Assembly (NCBI RefSeq): GCF_007859865.1
Contig: NZ_SJPI01000002.1
Span: 516,721 to 580,720 of the forward strand
Direction of reading: 5' to 3'
From: Rubripirellula amarantea
Lineage (GTDB): Bacteria > Planctomycetota > Planctomycetia > Pirellulales > Pirellulaceae
DNA: 64,000 bases
Below are positions 34,277 to 42,899 of this stretch, one piece after another; the first letter of the stretch is position 1, and each line of letters opens with the position of its first letter. The translations under genes and the position numbers were made by a program. Under the pieces are notes generated by a model. That model had not been told where the DNA came from and did not search any database. It saw only the letters and a list, made by a program, of their open reading frames with translations.

Positions 34277-37200
34277 CAAGTCCCATCAATCCTGGACCCT
34301 TTGATTGTCCCAGTTCATTCATCGCTTGATCGATCAATGCTTCCGCCACCGTATCGGCGTCGACGCGAGTGACGTCCGCCAACACTGAGCCCGCGAATGA
34401 GGCCGAAGCCGAGCTTGAGAACGAGGCCGCCTTCTTAGTCGCTGAGGCGGCAATCACACTCGGATCGGTAAGCATCTTGACCGCGGACGAGTCAGTCACC
34501 GCCGCTAACGAAGCTGCATTTCCAAGACTCACCACAATCGGTTCGCCTTCGCCGTTTCCGCTACCAGGCAATCGAGCGAGTTCATTGATGACTCGCAACG
34601 CATCGAGCGCGGTCACTGATCCATCGCCGTTTTGATCGTAGTAGAAGTTCGGCCATTCTTGGACCGTTAACGGATCATCGAGTTTGCCGGATTCTTCAGC
34701 ATCCGAAAAGGATCGTCGAGCGAGTTCGTTGATGATGATAAGGGCATCGTTGGAAGTGACATCTCCGCTGTTGTTAACGTCGCCAGGCCGAATGACGTTT
34801 TGCCACGCGTTGGGCAGTTCCACGAGCAGTGATTCGCCGGTTTTGGAGTTTTCAACCAAACGCAAGAAACGTCCATCGACAATGGAAACGCTTCCCATTC
34901 GCCAATCGTCCGCGTCCTCGAAGCTGATCGCATCGTCGGGACCGCCGATGATTGATACAAGACCCGTCGTTGGCGACATCACGCGGATAACGCCCGCGTT
35001 TAGAACCACGGAATTCGCATGGTCATTGCCAAGGTCGATCGTGTTGAAGTTGGCGACAACGATTAGGTCGAGTGTGAAATCGACGCTTGAGTCCTGGTTG
35101 GCAAACCGTAGCGTGTTGGTTCCGCCGAACCCGTCGATATGCAAACTGTGCGGCAGGACAGCAATCGGATCGGAAAGGTCTATCGAGAACGTGACGACCT
35201 CATCACCCAGCGTTCCCGTGATCTGCACGGCGCCGAGCGATTGTCCAAAAGCTTTGAAAAGCTCGGTTTGGCCACTCAGGATGGTGTACTGTGAATTCGC
35301 ACCGATGATTTCCGACGCAGGCCCGGCTAATGTCACGGCTACATCGGGCACGTCAGCGCCATCAAGAATCTCAACCAGGTAGTCCTCCACTTCGCCATCG
35401 GTGGCCGCACCGTTGGGCGAAAGCGAACCGGCCGAGCTCAGTCGATAGCGAGCGGCTGTGGTTCCAACGGCTGAACCAGCGGGAACGACAAACGAAACAA
35501 CGTTGAGCCCGCCGCCGACCGCTACGCTGGATGCAATTTGTTCTCCCTCGTCATCCCAATCGCCGTCTGCGTTAAAGTCGATCCAAGCGTCCAGCATTGC
35601 ATCAGCGGATGCGTTGACCAGCACACTCGACGAGGTCGCATCGTCGGCGACGGTGATCAAACTAGCTAGTTCAAACACACCGTCGTCAGTTTCGCCATCC
35701 GAATCCGCTGCGACCGATGGCACGCCATCCTCTTCAGCATCAAGCAGTAATCCCAAACGGAGGTCCCCGACGACGTGCGATGCGCCATCGTTGGCAATGG
35801 TTACGGGGTAATCTTCGGGAGCGTCACCGTAGTCGAGTGTCGCCAAGATATTGATCGAAACGGTTCGCGTGACCGAATCGTAAAAAGGATCCGTGGGGGT
35901 GAAGGTGACCGACAATTCTTGGGAATCGCCCGCTGGCAAAATCGTATCCAAGGGTGGGTCGTACACAAATGTCCCTTCGAGATTCGACGTCGCGTCAAGC
36001 TGCGTGCTCGTCAACGGATTGCCAAACGCGATCGCGTCAGGCGTATCCCATGTCACCGACAAGGCTTCCTTGATCGTGATCGTGTAGGACTTAGCCTCGG
36101 ACGTATCAACGCCACCGTTGCTGGTTCCACCGTCGTCTTGAATCGTCACGTCGAACGTTGCGGTCCCAAACGCTCCATCTGCGGGCGTGTAGGTCAGGAC
36201 TCCTTCAAGGCTGATGCTGGGTCCCGACGAAAATAGGGTCGGATCACTCACGTTCGTCACTGAGTAAGCAGTCACCGATTGGTCCGATTCGTTGTCTGGC
36301 CCAACGGCAAAGTCAGTGATGAATCCTGCCACTACCTGATCGCCGGAATCTTGCAGAACCGCTGGTGGCGACATCGGTGGTGGATCAGTTCCGTCGTTGA
36401 ACGATGGCGCATCGTTCACACCTTCAATCGTCAGCGTGATGATTTCGGATGCGGAAGTATTAGAACCTCCGTTGAACGTCCCGCCGCTATCGGTAGCGGT
36501 GACTTCAAAAGTAGTCGTTCCCACCGCATCGGGTGCGGTCTGGTAGGAGAGATGACCGCGAGCGTTGATCGTTGGCACCGCGGTGAAGAATTCAGGATTA
36601 GCGATGTTCGACACGGTGTAGGCCGTCAACCACTGCGATATGACTGGAGCAACCCGGAAATCCAAAGTGTAGGTATTCGAGGGACCCGTTTGTTGGATGT
36701 AGATCGTGTAAGTACCAGCGTTCAGTGGCCCTTGGAACTTACGGCCGGTCACGTTGCCCGCACGCGGCAGGATGTCGAAACCACCGCTGTCGGGAAGGTC
36801 ATCGAGTCCAAAGACGGTTCCGCCAAGAAATTGCTGGAAGTCCAAGTTAGGATTGTTGTTAACATCTAGCTCGAACACGTCGTACGGGAAAAACGCGTCA
36901 TCGTTGATCGCTAGGAAAGCGTTGCGTTCATTGCTCGGTACCGAATCTGCAACGTAGCTGTAGTCTTCCACCAACAGATTGGTCCACTGATACCCTTCTT
37001 CGACTGTGAACGTGAACACGTCCACGTTCATGGATGTGCGAGCCGGGTCAAGTCGCCCGCTAACGAGATTAGACCCCGGCGTCAAAACACCCAAATCCGT
37101 TGGCGACATATTGTCGTTGGATAGCGGGTCGACGGTGCCATCTTCGCCCTCGTCGTGCAACACGCGAGTGTCAGCAGGAACGCTACTTTCACCTGCACCA

Positions 37201-40200
37201 GGATCAAAGTTAAACGCGACATCGAAAACGGTTTGAGGGCCAGCGTCTTCCAAAACGTTCAGCTCTTGGACTACTTCAAACGTAGGAGCGACATTCAAAG
37301 GCGCTAACTCGAACGCACCCATGTCAATTCGAGCATCGGGACCACCGTTGAATGAAAGCAGCCGAGGCGACCCGGCGCCGCGCTGGTCAGTCGATGGAAT
37401 CGTTGAGTAAGTCAAGTTATCAACCACACCGGAGTTTCCGTCGACGTTGAACGCAGCTAACCCAAATCGAGCTTCGGTAGTCGCTAACGTTTGAACGCCT
37501 GAGATGGCATCAAAGCCGATACCCGAAAGCGTGTACTCAATCGTCATGTTGTCGGCGTTCTTCTCCGTGACCTGGACCTGCAAATTCATTAAACCGCTGG
37601 GCGCACCCGAGAGTACCGTTTGAGTCAATTCGTCATCGAAGGATGTAACCGTTCCGTTTCTCGTCGCAGCTCGCAGTTCGCTTAAGACTTCCAGGGTGTT
37701 GGCGTCGAGAATTCCCAATCCCAACGTCATTTCTGCGAAAGAATTCGAGCTGAGGATGAATGGGTCTTGAAAGGCAAAGTCGAGTGATACGAGGTCACCG
37801 ACCTGGGAAAGTGTTTCGCTGCCATTCCAAACGAACACCGCTGTGCCGCTATCTGGGTTTAGCTGACCCTGGCCGTCAACGACTTCGGGGCTGTTCTCGG
37901 CGTCACTGAACACATCGATGAAGTCGTAGTGAGTCGCAAATTTATCGATCGAAAAGTCGTCTAGGATGTGACGAGTCCGACTGGGATCATCCACCGTCAG
38001 ACTCGGCGAACCCGCATCGATCGCTGGGCTGCCCAGTAACAAAGCGTGTGTCGGAGTTGAACCGCCATTGTCAGCTAAATCGGCCAACATCGGATCAACA
38101 ATGCCCGTACCACTGGCGTCGCCAATGATATTGCCCGTTAATGGATCAGCCGTTTGGGACTCGATCAGGTCGGTGCCACTGTTATCGCCAATCAAGCTGT
38201 AACGAATCGTTTGTGGCTGGCGAACCGAGCGGATATCGGGGTGGCTCGTTGTCGCCGTGTTTCCCGCGATGATTGAATTGACAATCGAAAACTCTGTGAA
38301 GTGATCGTCAAACCCGGTCTCGATACCACCACCAATGTCGGCGGTATTTCCAACGATTGTGCTGCTAGAAATTGCTAGGCTCTCATAATGCACATGCACT
38401 CCACCACCCATATAGCCGGCGACATTGCCTGAAATGGTCGAGTTATCAATCGTAACTTCACCACGGTAGTTTGCGATACCGCCACCGTTCTCGCCGGCCG
38501 TGTTGCCTGAGATCGTGCTGTTTCGAAGCTGAAGCGACGATCCGCTTGTTTGCACGAAGATGCCGCCGCCGTCAGTGTCGGTTTGGCCACCCGTGATGGT
38601 TACTTTGTCGATCGTCAAAGACTCGCCGTACGCGTCGAAGCGAATCACGCGAGAGTTGCCGCCCGCGTCAAGGGTCACCGGACCAACGATGTAGACTCCG
38701 CTCTCGACGACAAGTTCGCCAAGGGTGAGGTCAATTTGCTTTACCCACGGTGCAAAGGTGATCGTCGGCGTTTCCTCCACATAAGCTAGCGCGATCAACG
38801 CTTCACGCAGACTGGTGTCCTCGTTATCAAAAGATAATTCGTCATTCGCCGTCGTAACAACAAAGCTAAACTCTTGAACCTCGATGGCACCAATGTCCAC
38901 TCCGTTGCCATCATCACGAACCGCGGGCAGGCCGCGTTGGTCACTGACTTCGGCGTTTAGATTATTGCCTGCGTCGATTGCGTCGCGACTGGAATCGTCA
39001 GGATTCGTCGTTGGCAGTATGAACGGCGTCGGTCCGAGGTTGAATTCAACGATCGGGTCAACCCCGTTGTTTCGCATCACCTTCGTCCAGTCCACGCCTA
39101 CTAGATTGCCGAGCGTGCCATCGGTGAGTCCGCCGTTTCCGCCGACTCCGATCAAGTTGTTCGACGACAGATCGGTATCAACATCGGATTCAATGTTTGT
39201 GAACGTCCCATCGTCCGTTCGGTTACCGACAACGATGCTGCTTTGCAGTACGATGTCTTGCGAGGATAGATTCAAGAGCGCCGAAAGGCCCACGTTGCCC
39301 GCAATCGTACTGTTGGAAATCGAAAGGCCGCCGAGTCCCCCAATGTAGGCCGCCGAACCAGAGCCGTCGGCTGCGTTGCCTGTCAACGTTGATTGTCGGA
39401 TCACCACATTGCTGTCCGACCAAATCGCAGCGCCTTGCGAACCCGTGTTCCCTAGCAATGTACTACCCAGAACCGTCAATGTTGCCGCTGGAATCTTGGA
39501 ATAGATTGCTCCGCCTTTGGACACCGTTTGGTTACCAGTAAGAACGCTGTTGCGAATCGTCAAATTTTCGCGGCTGTAGATCGCACCGCCGTTGTCTTCA
39601 CGTTCGTTGCCGTTCGTTGCCGAAGACCCACCCGTCATCGTGACACCCGAAATTTCAACGTCGATCAGATTGGCGTCGTCGCCGTCATCAATGGTGAAGA
39701 ATCGAGAATTACCAGACGGCCGAAGAGTTAATGACTTGGCGCCCGATCCGGTGATGGTGACGCTGTCAGTGATGGCAATGTCGCTATTGAAATTGATATA
39801 GCGATTGATTGAGGGATCGTCATTGGGAAAGAACGTAATCTCTTGCTGACCGGGCTGAAGGTTGGAGGCAAAGACTGCCTCTCGCAACGTCACGACATCA
39901 TCGGTCAGGTTGAGGTCATCCCAACCAACAGTCACAACGAAATTCGATGCCTCAAATTCAAATCGTTCATGAGCGCCGATGTCGACCGCGTCGCCCGCGA
40001 ATCTTGGAAAGGCCAATCCCTGTCCATCAAGCACGATGGCCGGATCGGCAACATCAAGCACCGCGTCACTGCCAGGGAAACGAGCGTTGTCGTCGTTGCC
40101 AGCGTCGATCGCTGGACTGCCATCGACCAAAGCGTGCGTCGGCAGCCCTCCGCCACGAGTGGACAACGATAGTTCAATCACTGGATCGGTTACGTCAATC

Positions 40201-42089
40201 AAGTCACCGACGGCGTCGAGTACCGAGTTCGCATCGTCGCTCGACAGATTATTTCCCAACGAAGTGATTACCGCGGAATCGAACGAAAAGTTGCCAGCCG
40301 GCGCGACGCTATCGACCACGATGGAGTTCGCGATCTCGATGATTCCTGAATTGGGATCTGCTCCGTTCTGACCGCCGGAATGGACGACGCCGGCTTGGTC
40401 ACCTGAATTTCCGGCAATCGTCGACTGAACGATGAGCGTACGGCTCGTACTTCCCGTGTTGTCCACGGTATTCAAGACGGCTCCACCCTGAACGTCCGAA
40501 CTGTTTCCGCTAATGGTCGAGTTTACGATTGTGGTGGTAGCATTGAACGTTGAGATTCCGCCGCCGGCGTACGCCGTATTGTTGTCAATCGTCGATCCGT
40601 AAACGTTCGTACGCGCGGCTCGTTCTGTCTCGATTCCGCCACCAAGGGATGTGCCCGTGTTGCCGGATAGCCGAGAGCGGTTCACCGTGACCGTGCCTTC
40701 GTTGAAGATGCCTCCACCAAACGCTGCTTGGTTGGATAAGAACTTCGAATCGGTCACCTCAGCCGTCGCACCGTTGGCAACGAACAGTCCACCACCACCG
40801 TTGCCGGCCGTGTTGTCTTCCAAAGTCACGTCGTCAAGAGACAAGGTGCCACTGCCCCGATGCAGAATCCCCGCGCCATCGTTGCCCGCTACACCACCAC
40901 GAATGGTCAGCCCGGCGATGGCGATATCAAAGTCTCCGGTGACTGTATCGAAAACCCTGTCATTGATTCCCGTCGCACCACCAGCGTCGATGGTTGTCAA
41001 TTCCGAACCGGCACCAACGATGCTGATGTCATTGCGAAGGTCTAAGTCTCCGGTAGCATTGCTATCGTCCGCGCCGGTTAGGGTCAGCGTATGAGTGCCC
41101 TCGCCGAGCACAATTCGGCTGGCCGCAGGTGCCGAATTGGCGATGTTGATGGCTTCACGAAGGCTCAATACCCCGTCACCTGAATCAACCACATCTTCCA
41201 ACGTCGTGACGTCGAGAGTCAGCGACTGAATGTTCAAGTCAAAGTCGCCCGCGTCAGCACCGAGCCCATCGACGCGAACAAAGTACTCGGCTCCGGCAAA
41301 GAGATTCACCACCGTCCGTTCAGGCGAACCAGTTGCCCCATCGTTGACGGGAACGAGGTAGTTGCCGACGATCGGTTGCCCAGACTGGGTATAGACATTG
41401 AACGTCGCGTCCAGGGTCACATCGGGCAGGACTTCGATGACGTAGTTGCCAGACTCTGGTGCAACGAAAGAGATAAAGTCAAAGTCTTCCGTTTTCGACA
41501 CATTGCCGCTGGCCGTCGCCGTCTCACCGCTGAAAGTAATCGCAGAGGACGCAAAGCTTTCATCGCTGAACGCGTTCAGTTGAAACGTTCCCGTGTTGTC
41601 TTCTTGGCGTTCACCCACCAAAAATGACAACGCGATTTGACCGTTTGAAGATGCTCCCAACTGCGGGTCCAAGTTGGACGTATTGTCATCCGAATCGAAC
41701 TGGTCTGAGGTCATCCCTGCCGTGCCGCCATAGACTGCGATTTCCAAATCTAGATCAACGTCAAATGAGAACGCTTGCACTTGGATGCCGAGTCGATCTT
41801 CGTTGGACGAAAACGTGTAGCCTCGTTTTTGGTCGCCCGTGTTAATCGTCTCGATAAAGGAGGCGTCTCCGAATTGGTTCAAGTAGACTTCGCGAATCGA
41901 CGAGGCCAAGCTATTGGCATCAATCGGCAAGTTAATCGCGTCCCCGGCGAGCATTTGCCGCGGCTCGAGGGACTCAAAAAGTCGCTTCCGTTTTCCACAC
42001 CAGCGCGGTTTGTTCCTGAACCTGCGCGCTTTGCTGGATCGTTGCTGAAGAGAGGAACCCGAGGAAAGCACCGGTTTGGGGAATACCAT
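34260..42089 (-). CDS. Giant modular exoprotein with LEPR motif, CSLREA beta-helices, GEVED and dockerin (2609 aa)
   Basis: The N-terminus has a basic stretch followed by LFESLEPRQMLAGDA, the LEPR-type leader of planctomycete exported proteins. A PPC-like beta domain follows (about residues 180-280). Then come three CSLREA-type modules with right-handed beta-helix repeats, starting near 306 (LSLREAINIAN), 738 (VTLREAVFASN) and 1095 (TSLREALIALA), each rich in NSTISGN-like turns. A concanavalin-like stretch lies near 1460-1640, cadherin-like repeats near 1650-1990 (VNDAPSFND), an MBG-like repeat near 2000-2080, a GEVED domain near 2086-2230 (DYGDAPEDYPV ... GEVEDYLVEI), and a dockerin with two calcium loops near 2443 and 2496 (GDVNNSGDVTSNDALI, DQNGDGSVTALDALRV). 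A Ser/Ala-rich tail ends the protein. It is probably a surface or matrix adhesin or glycan-binding protein; no catalytic site is seen. Confidence 0.9.
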   Translation of the reverse strand: MVFPKPVLSSGSSLQQRSSKARRFRNKPRWCGKRKRLFESLEPRQMLAGDAINLPIDANSLASSIREVYLNQFGDASFIETINTGDQKRGYTFSSNEDRLGIQVQAFSFDVDLDLEIAVYGGTAGMTSDQFDSDDNTSNLDPQLGASSNGQIALSFLVGERQEDNTGTFQLNAFSDESFASSAITFSGETATASGNVSKTEDFDFISFVAPESGNYVIEVLPDVTLDATFNVYTQSGQPIVGNYLVPVNDGATGSPERTVVNLFAGAEYFVRVDGLGADAGDFDLNIQSLTLDVTTLEDVVDSGDGVLSLREAINIANSAPAASRIVLGEGTHTLTLTGADDSNATGDLDLRNDISIVGAGSELTTIDAGGATGINDRVFDTVTGDFDIAIAGLTIRGGVAGNDGAGILHRGSGTLSLDDVTLEDNTAGNGGGGLFVANGATAEVTDSKFLSNQAAFGGGIFNEGTVTVNRSRLSGNTGTSLGGGIETERAARTNVYGSTIDNNTAYAGGGISTFNATTTIVNSTISGNSSDVQGGAVLNTVDNTGSTSRTLIVQSTIAGNSGDQAGVVHSGGQNGADPNSGIIEIANSIVVDSVAPAGNFSFDSAVITSLGNNLSSDDANSVLDAVGDLIDVTDPVIELSLSTRGGGLPTHALVDGSPAIDAGNDDNARFPGSDAVLDVADPAIVLDGQGLAFPRFAGDAVDIGAHERFEFEASNFVVTVGWDDLNLTDDVVTLREAVFASNLQPGQQEITFFPNDDPSINRYINFNSDIAITDSVTITGSGAKSLTLRPSGNSRFFTIDDGDDANLIDVEISGVTMTGGSSATNGNEREDNGGAIYSRENLTIRNSVLTGNQTVSKGGAIYSKIPAATLTVLGSTLLGNTGSQGAAIWSDSNVVIRQSTLTGNAADGSGSAAYIGGLGGLSISNSTIAGNVGLSALLNLSSQDIVLQSSIVVGNRTDDGTFTNIESDVDTDLSSNNLIGVGGNGGLTDGTLGNLVGVDWTKVMRNNGVDPIVEFNLGPTPFILPTTNPDDSSRDAIDAGNNLNAEVSDQRGLPAVRDDGNGVDIGAIEVQEFSFVVTTANDELSFDNEDTSLREALIALAYVEETPTITFAPWVKQIDLTLGELVVESGVYIVGPVTLDAGGNSRVIRFDAYGESLTIDKVTITGGQTDTDGGGIFVQTSGSSLQLRNSTISGNTAGENGGGIANYRGEVTIDNSTISGNVAGYMGGGVHVHYESLAISSSTIVGNTADIGGGIETGFDDHFTEFSIVNSIIAGNTATTSHPDIRSVRQPQTIRYSLIGDNSGTDLIESQTADPLTGNIIGDASGTGIVDPMLADLADNGGSTPTHALLLGSPAIDAGSPSLTVDDPSRTRHILDDFSIDKFATHYDFIDVFSDAENSPEVVDGQGQLNPDSGTAVFVWNGSETLSQVGDLVSLDFAFQDPFILSSNSFAEMTLGLGILDANTLEVLSELRAATRNGTVTSFDDELTQTVLSGAPSGLMNLQVQVTEKNADNMTIEYTLSGIGFDAISGVQTLATTEARFGLAAFNVDGNSGVVDNLTYSTIPSTDQRGAGSPRLLSFNGGPDARIDMGAFELAPLNVAPTFEVVQELNVLEDAGPQTVFDVAFNFDPGAGESSVPADTRVLHDEGEDGTVDPLSNDNMSPTDLGVLTPGSNLVSGRLDPARTSMNVDVFTFTVEEGYQWTNLLVEDYSYVADSVPSNERNAFLAINDDAFFPYDVFELDVNNNPNLDFQQFLGGTVFGLDDLPDSGGFDILPRAGNVTGRKFQGPLNAGTYTIYIQQTGPSNTYTLDFRVAPVISQWLTAYTVSNIANPEFFTAVPTINARGHLSYQTAPDAVGTTTFEVTATDSGGTFNGGSNTSASEIITLTIEGVNDAPSFNDGTDPPPMSPPAVLQDSGDQVVAGFITDFAVGPDNESDQSVTAYSVTNVSDPTLFSSGPSISLEGVLTYTPADGAFGTATFDVTIQDDGGTSNGGVDTSEAKSYTITIKEALSVTWDTPDAIAFGNPLTSTQLDATSNLEGTFVYDPPLDTILPAGDSQELSVTFTPTDPFYDSVTRTVSINILATLDYGDAPEDYPVTIANDGASHVVGDLRLGLLLDAEEDGVPSVAADSDGETDDGVFELASLITVADDATSSSVLVNASADAMLDAWIDFNADGDWDDEGEQIASSVAVGGGLNVVSFVVPAGSAVGTTAARYRLSSAGSLSPNGAATDGEVEDYLVEILDGADVPDVAVTLAGPASEIIGANSQYTILSGQTELFKAFGQSLGAVQITGTLGDEVVTFSIDLSDPIAVLPHSLHIDGFGGTNTLRFANQDSSVDFTLDLIVVANFNTIDLGNDHANSVVLNAGVIRVMSPTTGLVSIIGGPDDAISFEDADDWRMGSVSIVDGRFLRLVENSKTGESLLVELPNAWQNVIRPGDVNNSGDVTSNDALIIINELARRSFSDAEESGKLDDPLTVQEWPNFYYDQNGDGSVTALDALRVINELARLPGSGNGEGEPIVVSLGNAASLAAVTDSSAVKMLTDPSVIAASATKKAASFSSSASASFAGSVLADVTRVDADTVAEALIDQAMNELGQSKGPGLMGLDDFAF

Positions 42090-42452
42090 GAAGTGAACAT
42101 CTAGAGAGGGGGCGGGGCGTCAGCAGAGAAGTCGATTCTAGCCTGCCACGTCTCCGCTGTGCTACTGAACGCAACAAATTCGAATTCGTTTGGAATAAGA
42201 CATTCCGAATTGGCGTGCATAACGACCCAAAGCGCCGGTGCGCCGAGCCTACTTAGCACGGTTAAGGCCGAGCCTACCTAGCACGAATAAGGCCGGGCCT
42301 CCTTAGCATGGACAAGGCCGAGCCCAAGCGGGACTCAGAGCGGTTCTTGCTGTGTATCGGACGACAATCGGCAAACGCACTTCGACCGCAAGGTGAACCA
42401 CGAATGCAGCGGGAGCATCGACTGCGGGTCGTTCAGCTCGTACAGCGGCAAG
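42090..42452. other. 360-bp gap upstream of the giant gene
   Basis: It holds a 25-base minisatellite (42242-42331). The rest shows nothing coding. The giant gene's promoter is expected between 42100 and 42240. Confidence 0.4.
42242..42331. repeat. 25-bp minisatellite (3.6 copies)
   Basis: Units start at 42242, 42267, 42292 and 42317 (the last partial), each beginning GCCGAGCCTAC or a close variant. The period is not a multiple of three and there is no coding frame. Confidence 0.85.
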
Positions 42453-42896
42453 CTACTCAATCGCTTCGAACCATTCGCAAGTGACGCCATCCTCATCGCA
42501 TGCGACAAAGACACGTCGAGCGGCGGGAAAGTCATTCACCGATTCGCCGTCGCCGAGGTCCCGAAAAGCGCCGATTTGCAGGTCCAGGTGCAAGCCAACC
42601 AGCGAGTCGAGGTTGTTGGCAGGGACCACGCGGCAAACATCGTCACTGCCCGTAGCACCCAATTCACCCACCTCGTCTGTCACGCCGTTGCCGCCATCAT
42701 CGATGCCAGCCCGTCCCGGCAACCCATCCAACCCCGGATCAACAACCACAATCGCCCCCGGATCATAGACCTGGGATATGGTTGTATTGGGACCGGCACA
42801 GGCACAATCGCCACCGGTTCCTTTAACCATCTCCATCATCCGCATTCCAGCCAGCACTGCCAGCAAACCCACGAATAGTTTCAATCCATCACGCAT
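42453..42896 (-). CDS. Small acidic exported protein at the end of the pseudopilin cluster (147 aa)
   Basis: The ATG at 42896 lies three bases past the stop of the large GspJ-like gene, so it is the last gene of that operon. The N-terminus (MRDGLKLFVGLLAVLAGMRM) looks like a signal or membrane anchor. The mature part has a Gly/Asp-rich segment (LDGLPGRAGIDDGGNGVTDE) that resembles the GPDG-FPGRPDDDDD stretch in the neighbouring pseudopilin, and six cysteines. I do not recognise a family. The role is likely tied to the secretion/pilus machine by position; nothing more can be said. Confidence 0.65.
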   Translation of the reverse strand: MRDGLKLFVGLLAVLAGMRMMEMVKGTGGDCACAGPNTTISQVYDPGAIVVVDPGLDGLPGRAGIDDGGNGVTDEVGELGATGSDDVCRVVPANNLDSLVGLHLDLQIGAFRDLGDGESVNDFPAARRVFVACDEDGVTCEWFEAIE

Positions 42897-42899
42897 CGT

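Noticed and set aside
34684-35382. A 232-codon plus-strand open frame
   Set aside because: Antisense to the giant exoprotein gene; codon and residue composition are Ser/Pro-rich, typical of shadow frames.
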